A stretch of DNA of 10,236 bases from NCBI GenBank assembly GCA_024640835.1, contig JAHEEH010000031.1:1-10236 (forward strand). The letters run 5' to 3'. The notes under the pieces are model-generated. The model was not told the DNA's origin, did not search any database, and worked only from the letters and a program-made list of their open reading frames with translations. Positions 1 to 7,219 of the stretch are shown here, piece by piece. The translations under genes and the position numbers were made by a program. The DNA comes from Bacteroidota bacterium (GTDB lineage Bacteria > Bacteroidota > Rhodothermia > Rhodothermales > UBA10348). Each line of letters begins with the position of its first letter. The first letter of the stretch is position 1.

Positions 1-2947
1 CGCCTGACTCGAGCGCCAGGTTCAGATCCTCGCGCGTGACGAGCCGGCCCTGGGCCGAGAACCGGCGCACGGCCTCGTCCAGGTATACCTGCATCACGAC
101 CCCGGTCTCGGCGGCCAGTCCGGCGACGGCGATCAGTCCGACTCCGACGGCCAGGCTCCACTTGAAGCCCAGGAGCAGGAGCAGCCAGAGCGCGCCGACC
201 ACCGCGAAGGGCAGCGTGACCATGAGGATCGTGGCCTCCGCCAGGTTTCCGAAGTGAATGACCAGGAGCAGCAGGATGATCGCCAGCGTGAGGGGGACCA
301 GGATCTGAAGACGCCGATTGGCGCGCTCGATGTACTCGTACTGTCCGCTCCAGCGCATGCTGTAGCCGGTCGGAAGCGTGACGGACCCCTCGACGCGCTC
401 CCGGGCCTCCGCCACGTAGGATCCCAGGTCGGTGCCCTCCTCCAGGTCGATGAAGACCCACGCATTGGGTCGCGCATTCTCGCTCTTGATCATGGGCGGG
501 CCCTCGACCAGCCGGAACCGGGCGACCTGGCCGAGGGGAACGTGCGCCCCGCCTGGCGTCGGCACGAGGACGTTCCGGAGGGCCGGCACGTTCTCCCGCA
601 GGGCCCGGGGATACCGCACGTTCACGGGGTACCGCTCCAGTCCCTCGACGGTGGTCGTGACGTTTCGCCCTCCGACGGACGAGGCCACCACGTCGAGCAC
701 GTCCCCGGTGGTCAGTCCGTACCGCGCCGCTGCCGGCCGGTCCACCTCGATGTCCACGTACGACCCCCCGGTCACGCGCTCCGCGTAGACGGAACGGGTG
801 CCGGGCAGATCCCGTACGGCGGCCTCCACGCGCGCCGCGAGGTCGGCGAGCGTCGGGAGATCCGTTCCCGAGAGCTTGACGCCGACCGGCGTCCGGATGC
901 CCGTGGCCAGCATGTCCGTGCGTGCGCGGATGGGCATCGTCCATGCATTCGTCAGGCCGGGAATGCGGACCGCGGCATTCAGCTCGTCGACCAGTTGGTC
1001 GGGCGTCATTCCGTCCCGCCACGCGGTCTCCGGCTTCAGCACGACCACCGTCTCGATCATGTCCAACGGGGCCGGATCGGTCGCGGTCTCGGCCCGGCCG
1101 ATCTTCCCGAATACGCTCTCCACTTCCGGGAAGCTCTTGATGATGCGATCCGTCTGCTGCAGGAGCTCCTTGGCCTTCTGCGGAGAGATGCCCGGAAGCG
1201 TGGTGGGCATGTACAGCAGATCGCCCTCGTTCAGGGGCGGCATGAACTCCGATCCGATCTGGGCAAACGGCACGTACGCCCTTCCGAAGATCATCCGCTG
1301 GAGCGGAAGGAGCGTCACGAGCACCGTGGCGAAGCTCGTGAGGATGACGAGCCACGGATGCCGCAGCGTGAACCGTATCGCCGGTCGATACGCCCAGATG
1401 AAGAACCGGGAGACGGGGTTGCGGTCCTCGTGCCGGATGCGGCCGCGGATGAGCGTGACCATGAGGGCCGGCACGAGCGTTACGGCGAGGAGCGATGCCC
1501 CCGCCATCGCGAACGTCTTGGTGAGCGCGAGCGGGCGGAACAGGCGACCCTCCACCTGTCCGAGCGCGAACACGGGCAGGAAGCTCACCGTCACGATGAG
1601 CAGGCTGAAGAACAGGCTCGGCCCCACCTCGCGGGCGGCGTCGAGCACCGCGCGAAAACGCTCCGCATCGGTCGGAGGACCGGTCCCGAGCCGTTCCAGG
1701 TGCTTGTGGGCATTCTCCACCATGACGAGCGACGCGTCCACCATGGCGCCGATGGCAATGGCGATGCCACCCAGGCTCATGATGTTGGCGTTGATGCCCA
1801 GCACGCCCATCACCAGGAGCGACATCAGGATGCCGACGGGAACGGTCACGACGGCCACGAACGCACTTCGCACGTGCAGCAGGAAGAGGACGACGATGAG
1901 CAGCACGACGGCCATTTCCTGCCAGATCTTGGACCGGAGGGTTCCCACGGCACGATCGATGAGGGCCGACCGGTCGTATTCGGGCACGATGCGAACGCCC
2001 GGAGGAAGCCCCGTGGACAGCTCGTCGATCCGGGACTTGACCCTGCGGATCACGTCGCGGGCGTTCTCGCCGTAGCGCATCACCACGATGCCGCCGACCA
2101 CCTCGCCCTCTCCGTTCTTCTCGGCGATGCCGCGTCGAATCTCGGGGCCCACCTGGACGGTCGCGATGTCCCCGATGGTGGCGGCCGTACCCACGGCACG
2201 CTTCACCGGCACGCCACGGATGTCGTCGACGCCACGGAGGTATCCGCGTCCCCGCACCATGAACTCCCGTTCGCCCAGCTCGAGCAGCCGTCCCCCCACG
2301 TCCTGGTTGGAGCGCCGGAGGGCGTCGGATACGTCGGCCAGCGTGATGCCGTAGGCCGCGAGCTTCTGCGGATCCACGATGACCTGGTACTGCCGCTGAA
2401 AGCCTCCCACCGTGGCGATTTCCGCTACTCCCTCGATGGACTGCAGCTCGTACTTGATGAAGAAGTCCTGCAGGGACCGCAACTGGGCCAGGTCCATGCT
2501 GCCCGTCGTGTCGACCAGCGAGTACTCGAAGACCCACCCGACGCCCGTGGCGTCCGGGCCGAGAGCCGGCTGGACGCCCTGCGGAAGGTCGGCCTGCACC
2601 AGGTTCAGGTACTCGAGCACACGGGACCGGGCCCAGTACATGTCGGTGCCGTCGTCGAAGATGACGTACACGAACGACGAGCCGAACATCGAGTAGCCGC
2701 GAACCGTGGTGGCATACGGAACCGCCAGCATGGAAGTCGCGAGCGGGTACGTGATCTGCTCTTCCACGATCTGGGGGCTCTGTCCGGGCCACTCGGTACG
2801 GATGATCACCTGGACGTCCGAGAGATCGGGAATGGCATCGACCGGCGTATTCACCGTGGCCCACGCCCCGAGGGCGGCGACCATTCCCGTTCCGAGCAGG
2901 ACCAGGAGACGGTTGGTGGCGCTCCACGTGATGATGCGTCGCAGCAT
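1..2947 (-). CDS. cusA: Heavy-metal RND efflux pump, Cu(I)/Ag(I) type (CusA/SilA), partial
   Basis: This is the inner-membrane, proton-driven RND pump of the Cus tripartite system, which exports Cu(I) and Ag(I) from periplasm or cytoplasm through CusB and CusC. I read 982 open codons from an ATG at 2947; the frame is still open at the left edge, so roughly the last 65-75 residues of a normal protein of about 1,045 are missing. The N-terminus matches CusA closely (PVDAIPDLSDVQVIIRTEWP, then a YSMFGSSFVYVIF stretch). The TM4 motif GAMVDASLVMVENAHK supplies the proton-relay Asp404 (CusA D405). Met580, Met630 and Met679 have the same 50- and 49-residue spacing as the CusA metal triad M573/M623/M672. 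Glu947 in GLAAETGVVM matches CusA E939. The gene starts 3 bases after the cusB stop, so translation is probably coupled. Family assignment is very secure; the metal assignment rests on the Met triad. Confidence 0.96.
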   Translation of the reverse strand, partial: MLRRIITWSATNRLLVLLGTGMVAALGAWATVNTPVDAIPDLSDVQVIIRTEWPGQSPQIVEEQITYPLATSMLAVPYATTVRGYSMFGSSFVYVIFDDGTDMYWARSRVLEYLNLVQADLPQGVQPALGPDATGVGWVFEYSLVDTTGSMDLAQLRSLQDFFIKYELQSIEGVAEIATVGGFQRQYQVIVDPQKLAAYGITLADVSDALRRSNQDVGGRLLELGEREFMVRGRGYLRGVDDIRGVPVKRAVGTAATIGDIATVQVGPEIRRGIAEKNGEGEVVGGIVVMRYGENARDVIRRVKSRIDELSTGLPPGVRIVPEYDRSALIDRAVGTLRSKIWQEMAVVLLIVVLFLLHVRSAFVAVVTVPVGILMSLLVMGVLGINANIMSLGGIAIAIGAMVDASLVMVENAHKHLERLGTGPPTDAERFRAVLDAAREVGPSLFFSLLIVTVSFLPVFALGQVEGRLFRPLALTKTFAMAGASLLAVTLVPALMVTLIRGRIRHEDRNPVSRFFIWAYRPAIRFTLRHPWLVILTSFATVLVTLLPLQRMIFGRAYVPFAQIGSEFMPPLNEGDLLYMPTTLPGISPQKAKELLQQTDRIIKSFPEVESVFGKIGRAETATDPAPLDMIETVVVLKPETAWRDGMTPDQLVDELNAAVRIPGLTNAWTMPIRARTDMLATGIRTPVGVKLSGTDLPTLADLAARVEAAVRDLPGTRSVYAERVTGGSYVDIEVDRPAAARYGLTTGDVLDVVASSVGGRNVTTTVEGLERYPVNVRYPRALRENVPALRNVLVPTPGGAHVPLGQVARFRLVEGPPMIKSENARPNAWVFIDLEEGTDLGSYVAEARERVEGSVTLPTGYSMRWSGQYEYIERANRRLQILVPLTLAIILLLLVIHFGNLAEATILMVTLPFAVVGALWLLLLLGFKWSLAVGVGLIAVAGLAAETGVVMQVYLDEAVRRFSAQGRLVTREDLNLALESG

Positions 2948-2950
2948 GGT

Positions 2951-4384
2951 TCAGCCCCCCGCGCCGTTTCGGACGGAGGGGGATCCGGCGGCTCCGCCAT
3001 GATCGTGCGATCCGACCATCGCCCCGACCGCGCTCTTGAGGCGGGCCTCCGAGTCGATCAGGAACTGGGCGCTCGTCACCACCTCCTCGCCTCCGACCAG
3101 TCCGTCGAGGACCTGGATGAAGCCATCCGACTGGACTCCCGTACGGATGGCCACCGGGCGGAAGCGGCCCGAGCCGACGGAGAGGATGACCACGGACTGG
3201 TCGCCGGTCCACAGGACGGCCTCTTCCGGCACCACCGGGGTCGGGCCGGTGGGCTCACCCGCCAGCTCCACGACCGCGTACATGCCCGGTCGCAGCACGT
3301 TGTCGCGGCGCTGCAGCGTGATCCGTGCCTCCGCCGACCGCGTCTCCGGATTGAGCATGTAGTACAGATGCTCCACGCGGCCGGTGAGCAGCCGCTCCGG
3401 GAAGTAGGGCACTGAGATCGACGCCTGCGAGCCGAGCGCCACCCAGGGCAGGTCCTGCTCGTAGATGTCGGCGACCAGCCAGATCTGCCTCGTATCGTAG
3501 ATCCGCATCAGCGGCTCACCGGCCGCGACACGCTGGCCTTCGTTCACGTACTTGTCCATGACCTCGCCGGTGGCGGGCACGGGATAGGTGATCGTGCGCA
3601 GGATTTCGCCCGTGGACTCGATCCGTGCGATCTGCTCCGCGGAGAGGTCGAAGTAGGAAAGCCGCCGCCGGGCCGCGTCGAGCACGCGCTGGGCGTCCTG
3701 CTCGGCGCCCGCCACCGTGGTGCCCGTCATCCGCCGGGCCGTCGACAGCGCGAGCAGCACCTCCTGCTGCGTGGTGACGAGCTCCGGACTGTACAGCTCC
3801 AGCATGGGCTGTCCTTCGCGGACGATGGCCCCCTCGAAATCCACGTACAGCCTCTCTATCCAGCCTCCCGTCTTGAGGGTGACCGTGTGCGCACCCTGCT
3901 CGTCCATGACGAAGCGGCCGGTGGCGCGGACGGTCCGCGAGAGGGGCGCGACGGCGACCGTGCTCGTACGGACTCCGATCGTCTGGATGGTCCCCGGGTC
4001 GATCTCCACCACTTCGCCGCCCCGGGCGGTCGGATTCACGGGCACCAGGCGCATGCCGCAGATCGGGCAGTTGCCGGGTTCTTCCGAAATCACCTGCGGG
4101 TGCATTCCGCAGGTGTAGAGCGTTCGGCCGTCGCCGAGGGCAGCCGCTCCGCCCGTCAGGTCGGGCAGCGCGCCGCCGGCCATGGAACCCGGCTCCTGCA
4201 TCGCCCCATGGTCGTGGGTCATGGCGGAATCCTGCATGGCGCCGTGGTCATGCATCGTGTCGGCGGTCGCCATGGGGTCGGATCGCCGGTTCTCCGCGTC
4301 CTGGCCGTCGCCGCACGCCGTCGCCGTCAGCAGGAGGGCGGCGAGGAGGGCCGAGGAGATCGAGGTCTTCAGAAACGTCTTCAT
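2951..4384 (-). CDS. cusB: Periplasmic adaptor (membrane fusion protein) CusB with N-terminal heavy-metal-binding domain
   Basis: This 477-residue adaptor links the CusA pump to the outer-membrane channel and, in the known family, hands Cu(I)/Ag(I) to the pump. Residues 1-23 are a hydrophobic export signal ending ATAC, so Cys24 is a likely lipidation site. Residues 44-63 carry a two-copy His/Met repeat (HDHGAMQ twice). Residues 90-116 form a heavy-metal-binding domain with YTCGMHP and NCPICGM (Cys92, His95, Cys106, Cys109, with Met94 and Met111 nearby). From about 130 to 450 comes the adaptor body: barrel-sandwich halves around an alpha hairpin (about 200-260), then the beta-barrel segment with IWLVADIYEQDLPWV (301-315) and LRPGMYAVVEL (364-374). 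The C-terminus has another His cluster (SHDHGG, 459-464). The stop is 3 bases before the cusA ATG. No good Shine-Dalgarno precedes the start, which sits 7 bases after the cusC stop. SilB-type adaptors with the same fused domain are known. Confidence 0.95.
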   Translation of the reverse strand: MKTFLKTSISSALLAALLLTATACGDGQDAENRRSDPMATADTMHDHGAMQDSAMTHDHGAMQEPGSMAGGALPDLTGGAAALGDGRTLYTCGMHPQVISEEPGNCPICGMRLVPVNPTARGGEVVEIDPGTIQTIGVRTSTVAVAPLSRTVRATGRFVMDEQGAHTVTLKTGGWIERLYVDFEGAIVREGQPMLELYSPELVTTQQEVLLALSTARRMTGTTVAGAEQDAQRVLDAARRRLSYFDLSAEQIARIESTGEILRTITYPVPATGEVMDKYVNEGQRVAAGEPLMRIYDTRQIWLVADIYEQDLPWVALGSQASISVPYFPERLLTGRVEHLYYMLNPETRSAEARITLQRRDNVLRPGMYAVVELAGEPTGPTPVVPEEAVLWTGDQSVVILSVGSGRFRPVAIRTGVQSDGFIQVLDGLVGGEEVVTSAQFLIDSEARLKSAVGAMVGSHDHGGAAGSPSVRNGAGG

Positions 4385-4391
4385 GACGGAA

Positions 4392-5642
4392 TCAGTGGTC
4401 GGTGGTCGGCTCGCCGTCGGGCGGCAGAAGCCGGACCAGGTTGGCCTGCTCGGTGAGAAGTCGAACCTGCAGCTCGACGCGCTCGAGGCGGAGATCCAGG
4501 AGGATCCGCTCCGCCTCCACGAGGTCCAGGTAATCGGCGCGCCCGTTCGTGTAGGCGGCAGCGGTCGCCTGCTGGGTGGCCTCGCCCTGTGGAAGCAGGA
4601 CGTCGTCCACGAGCTCCATGGTCTTCAGCAGGCTCCCGATCCGGATTCGCGCGGATCGGGCCTCGGACAGGGTCCGGATTTCGAGGTCCTCCATGAGCGC
4701 CTCCAACCGACGTCGCTCCACTTCCTTCTCTTCGACGGCGGCGCGTCGCGGCGCTCTCCAGACGGGGAGCCGCAGGCCGAATCCGAAGCCGAACGCATCC
4801 CTGCCGCCTCTCATGACCGACCCTTCCATCCAGCTCGCGTGAACGGAGAGGTCCGGACGGAATGCCTTGCGCGCCTCGGCCGTTTCGGCGTCCAGCCGCT
4901 CCAGCGAGGCCTCGAACCCGTCCCACTCCGGTCGTCGTCGAACGTCGGCGGCTTCCGGAGCGGGCGTCGGCCCGGGCAGCGGCTCCGGGAGCACGAGAGG
5001 CCTGCCGGTCCATCCGGGCTCGCCGCCGGCAAGGCGGGCCAGGGTTTCCCGCAGCGTTTCGACGCGCGCCGACAGCTCGAGCCTGCGCCTGGCCAGCCCG
5101 TTCTTCTCGAGCTGGATGCGCAGTATGGCCTGCTGGGGTCCCAGGCCGGTCTCATACTGCACGGCAGCGGCCTGCTCGAAGGCGGCCAACTCCGCCTGGA
5201 AGTGGTCCAGGTGGCCCATCATGAGTTCGACGCCGGCCGCCTCGACGTACGCGCCGGTCGCCTCCAGGACCAGGTCGGCCGTGGCCGCGTCGGCCCGTGT
5301 TTCGATCGAGCGCGACGCGGCGTCCGTCGCATCGGCCCGCGCTCGAAGCACGTCCGGCCATGGAAGGGCCTGCTCGACCATGACCTCGGACCGCTGCATG
5401 CGGCCCGCCCCGGTGTTCACAGTGGCGGAGACCATGGGGTCCTGCCAGGCGGACACCTGGTCGCGCCGCGTGCGTGCAGCGGCGGCCTCCAGGCGAAGGG
5501 CCTCGAGTGCGGGATTGGCCTCGCGCACGCGAGCGAGGACGTCGGAAAGAAGAAGGGGCCGTACCGGCTGTGCCGAAGCACCGGATCCGGCCGCGAGGAC
5601 CGAGGCCGCGATGAGCAGCCCCTGGAATCTGTTCAGAGCCAT
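4392..5642 (-). CDS. cusC: Outer-membrane efflux channel of the Cus system (TolC/OEP family, CusC-like)
   Basis: This 416-residue protein is the outer-membrane exit duct expected to dock with CusB and CusA. Residues 1-24 are a cleavable signal peptide ending GASA before QPVRP. The mature part has the two-fold TolC/OEP pattern: long Ala/Glu/Arg-rich helices at about 30-65, 100-205 and 235-260, short beta strands at about 69-92 and 264-296 (the second ending FGFGFGLRLPVW), and the typical second-half helix with AAAYTNGRADYLDLVEAER at 361-379. A small Met-containing insert (WMEGSVMRGG, 271-280) lies in the second beta region. It is shorter than E. coli CusC (about 457 residues) and has no lipobox cysteine, unlike CusC, so it may not be lipidated. 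No Shine-Dalgarno is evident before the ATG at 5642. It is called cusC by operon context; by sequence alone it is a generic metal-efflux OEP protein. Confidence 0.88.
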   Translation of the reverse strand: MALNRFQGLLIAASVLAAGSGASAQPVRPLLLSDVLARVREANPALEALRLEAAAARTRRDQVSAWQDPMVSATVNTGAGRMQRSEVMVEQALPWPDVLRARADATDAASRSIETRADAATADLVLEATGAYVEAAGVELMMGHLDHFQAELAAFEQAAAVQYETGLGPQQAILRIQLEKNGLARRRLELSARVETLRETLARLAGGEPGWTGRPLVLPEPLPGPTPAPEAADVRRRPEWDGFEASLERLDAETAEARKAFRPDLSVHASWMEGSVMRGGRDAFGFGFGLRLPVWRAPRRAAVEEKEVERRRLEALMEDLEIRTLSEARSARIRIGSLLKTMELVDDVLLPQGEATQQATAAAYTNGRADYLDLVEAERILLDLRLERVELQVRLLTEQANLVRLLPPDGEPTTDH

Positions 5643-5700
5643 GGTTCGAACGGGATGCGGAAGAAGGCGGAATCGGGGGCCGCCGCGGCGAGCCCGAGAA

Positions 5701-5718
5701 GCCGTCAGGCACGACGGC
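5701..5718 (-). promoter_or_regulatory. Short GC-rich hairpin between the small secreted gene and cusC
   Basis: GCCGTC and GACGGC form a perfect 6-bp stem around a 6-base loop. It lies 12 bases after the stop of the upstream small gene and 58 bases before the cusC start. Read on the minus strand, the stem is followed by TTCTCGGGC, not a T-run, so it is a poor intrinsic terminator. It could be a partial attenuator or an mRNA processing or stability element that sets the ratio between the first gene and cusCBA. The structure is directly visible; the role is inference. Confidence 0.35.
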
Positions 5719-5730
5719 CCCGCTCACGCA

Positions 5731-6153
5731 TCACAGTCGGAGCACGGACAGATCACGATATCGGTGCAGGTCCGGCGGAGGCAGATCGCCGGATCCCGGG
5801 ATGGTCTCTCCCGAAGCACGGACCGGAACCACCGGAGCCGGGCTCATGGTCGTCGGAGAGCAGTCCGCCTCCCTGGCCTGGGGCGTGTCCACCGTCGGGA
5901 GGGACACGACCGGGCTCGATTCCCGACCCGCGCAGCACAGGCCGTCGAGGCCGTCCGTGCAGCACCGCGTCATCGTCCAGCCGGGAGCGTCGTTCCCGGC
6001 AGCCATCCCCCCGCAGTGAGCCCGGGCCGGCGCCTGGGCCGTTTCGCCCTCCATCGCATGGTGCGTGCAGGCCATGTGGGCGGGCACCCATGCCGCCGGC
6101 AGGGCGACGAGAACCAGCAGAGCCGCGATCCTATGGGAGATGGGCTGCGTCAC
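5731..6153 (-). CDS. Small secreted Cys/His/Met-rich protein at the head of the Cus operon (hypothetical)
   Basis: I do not recognise a named family. With the GTG at 6153 as start, the product has 140 residues: a signal peptide (HR followed by a Leu/Ala/Val core, likely cleavage after Ala25) and a mature part rich in soft-metal ligands, starting HMACTHHAM. It has seven cysteines (29, 47, 64, 65, 73, 74, 98), including two CC pairs seven residues apart, plus His26, 31, 32, 46 and Met27, 34, 50, 61. The C-terminal third is Pro-rich and ends LHRYRDLSVLRL. GTG is preferred because it puts the signal peptide at the N-terminus and has GGAAAGG just upstream. The ATG at 6210, which also has a purine-rich GGAAGGGG upstream, would add 19 residues, and the frame stays open to an ATG at 6336. 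The stop lies 88 bases before cusC, same strand. A periplasmic copper-binding or copper-sensing role is inferred from ligand content and position only. Confidence 0.65.
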   Translation of the reverse strand: MTQPISHRIAALLVLVALPAAWVPAHMACTHHAMEGETAQAPARAHCGGMAAGNDAPGWTMTRCCTDGLDGLCCAGRESSPVVSLPTVDTPQAREADCSPTTMSPAPVVPVRASGETIPGSGDLPPPDLHRYRDLSVLRL

Positions 6154-6281
6154 GTGCCCTTTCCACACACGCCGGTACCGGGGGTTCCCCGGGTCCTCGC
6201 CGTGAAACATGCCGCAGGCCCCTTCCGTTCGGATGGGGTCGGATTTCACGGGCTCACGGAGCGCATCGGGGAGGCACGGCC
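6154..6281. promoter_or_regulatory. Divergent intergenic region between the Cus operon and the DUF493 gene
   Basis: This 128-base gap must hold the start signals for the leftward Cus operon and the rightward DUF493 gene. I found no convincing sigma70-type -35/-10 pair on either strand. It does contain two symmetric elements: CCGGGG-GTT-CCCCGG at 6178-6192, and a pair of inverted 8-mers, CCGTGAAA at 6200-6207 and TTTCACGG at 6244-6251. GGGGAGG at 6268-6274 is the Shine-Dalgarno of the rightward gene. If the alternative ATG at 6210 is the true start of the leftward gene, the first palindrome and the first 8-mer would lie in coding sequence. Confidence 0.5.
6200..6251. repeat. Inverted 8-mer pair CCGTGAAA / TTTCACGG in the divergent promoter region
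   Basis: CCGTGAAA (6200-6207) and its exact reverse complement TTTCACGG (6244-6251) are separated by 36 bases, about four helical turns centre to centre. The arrangement fits two half-sites or two oppositely oriented sites for one regulator between divergent genes, but a chance match in 128 bases is not very unlikely. It does not resemble a CueR or CopY box that I know. Confidence 0.3.
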
Positions 6282-6545
6282 ATGGCGGAAGAGAACGGGG
6301 AACGATTCCGGGAGCTGCTCGACGGGCAGAATGCATGGCCCGCCGAATACACGTTCAAGTTCATCGTGCCCGAGGACCGGCTTCCCGACCTCGAGGCCGT
6401 GTTCGGCCAGATCCCGATCACCGTCCGGGAGTCGCGAAACGGCCGCTATCGGAGCGTGACGGCGACCGTGCTCATGCACTCGTCCGAGGAGATCGTCGCC
6501 CTGTACACCGAAGCCGCCCGCATTCCGGGGCTCATCGCGCTCTGA
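6282..6545 (+). CDS. DUF493 family protein (YbeD-like)
   Basis: This 87-residue protein belongs to the DUF493/YbeD family of small ACT-like alpha/beta proteins whose biochemical role is not settled. After a short charged leader (MAEENGERFRELL) comes the family core: YTFKFIVPEDRLPDLEAVF (about 22-40), a strand leading to the conserved S-x-x-G-x-Y-x-S-V pattern (SRNGRYRSVTATV, 50-62), then the helix EEIVALYTEAARIPGLIAL that ends the protein, as in YbeD. The start is well set: GGGGAGG at 6268-6274 lies 7 bases before the ATG, the best Shine-Dalgarno in the window. The same frame is open far upstream, but that part is antisense to cusB, cusC and the small gene and is not credible coding. The gene is divergent from the Cus operon and convergent with ktrA, 13 bases from its stop, so it is a single-gene unit. 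Confidence 0.88.
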   Translation: MAEENGERFRELLDGQNAWPAEYTFKFIVPEDRLPDLEAVFGQIPITVRESRNGRYRSVTATVLMHSSEEIVALYTEAARIPGLIAL

Positions 6546-6558
6546 CGGTACCGGACGC

Positions 6559-7215
6559 TCAGTCCATGCGGGCTATCCGGTGCAGCGCCTCGCGGGTCCC
6601 GGCCACGATCATGGTATCGCTCTGCTTCAGGACCGCATCGGGATCGGGCGGGACCGAGATCCGGTCGGTGAGGACGTCGTGCACGCCGATCACGGAAATG
6701 TGGTGACTTCGCGGGAGGTCCAGCTGCCGGAGGTTGGAGCCCTCCCATGCGTCCGGGACCAGCATCTCCTGCACCGAGAAGCCGCCGCCCAACCGCAGGT
6801 AGTTCAGCAGCATGGACTCCGAGAGCCTCGTGGAGAGATCCATCGCGGAATCCCGCTCGGGAAAGACGGTCTCCGCGGCTCCTACCCGCTTCAGGATGCG
6901 GGCATGTTCCACGGACACGGCCTTGGCCACGACGTCCCTCACGCCCAGGTCCTTCAGGGCCAGTACCGCCAGGACGCTCGCGGCGACGTCGTCTCCCGTC
7001 GATACGATACCGACATCCGCCTCGTCCGCGCCCGAGCGGCGAAGCATCTCGGCGTTGGTGCCGTCCGCGACGACGGCTCGTCCGACATCGTCCGCGATCT
7101 GGTCGACGACATCGCCGAGCGCATCCACGGCGATGACGTCGTGGCCCTGCTTGTGAAGCTCCCGGGCGACGGTGGACCCGAAGTTGCCGAGCCCCACTAC
7201 GACGAAGCGTTTCAT
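6559..7215 (-). CDS. ktrA: Potassium uptake regulatory subunit, RCK/TrkA family (KtrA)
   Basis: This 218-residue cytoplasmic RCK protein forms the octameric ring that gates the KtrB channel in response to bound nucleotide (ATP/ADP in known KtrA). The N-terminal Rossmann domain (about 1-135) has FVVVGLGNFG (4-13) as the dinucleotide loop, Asp31 at the end of beta-2 for ribose binding, DGTN at 51-54, and the family signature ARILKRVGA...VFPERD (105-122) whose Glu120 matches the intersubunit-contact glutamate region of KtrA. Residues from about 140 to 218 form the RCK_C domain. The length matches KtrA/KtrC (about 220) and not TrkA (about 458, two repeats). It starts 4 bases after the ktrB stop and is the last gene of the operon. 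RCK_C domains in some phyla bind cyclic di-AMP; nothing here decides that. Confidence 0.94.
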   Translation of the reverse strand: MKRFVVVGLGNFGSTVARELHKQGHDVIAVDALGDVVDQIADDVGRAVVADGTNAEMLRRSGADEADVGIVSTGDDVAASVLAVLALKDLGVRDVVAKAVSVEHARILKRVGAAETVFPERDSAMDLSTRLSESMLLNYLRLGGGFSVQEMLVPDAWEGSNLRQLDLPRSHHISVIGVHDVLTDRISVPPDPDAVLKQSDTMIVAGTREALHRIARMD

Positions 7216-7219
7216 CCGG

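Noticed and set aside
254..3415. A very long plus-strand open frame (over 1,000 codons) opposite cusA and cusB
   Set aside because: It lies wholly antisense to two proteins recognised along their full length. Its product is dominated by Arg, His, Asp and Gly with no family resemblance, which is what a GC-rich gene's complementary frame gives.
5152..5727. Minus-strand open frame of about 190 codons starting just after the small secreted gene and overlapping cusC
   Set aside because: It overlaps the cusC N-terminal half in another frame, is Arg/Gly/Pro-rich and has no recognisable domain.
6178..6192. CCGGGG-GTT-CCCCGG palindrome considered as a copper-regulator operator
   Set aside because: It is pure G/C symmetry of the kind expected by chance in this composition and fits no known copper box; it is kept only as a note in the intergenic entry.
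4182..6281. Long upstream extension of the DUF493 frame, antisense to cusB, cusC and the small Cys-rich gene
   Set aside because: Only the part from 6282 matches DUF493 and has a Shine-Dalgarno; the rest is an open shadow frame of low-complexity sequence.
6542..6562. CGGTACCG palindrome and short flanking CTGA/TCAG repeats between the convergent DUF493 and ktrA genes, considered as a bidirectional terminator
   Set aside because: The stem is short and asymmetric, overlaps both stop codons and has no T-run on either strand.
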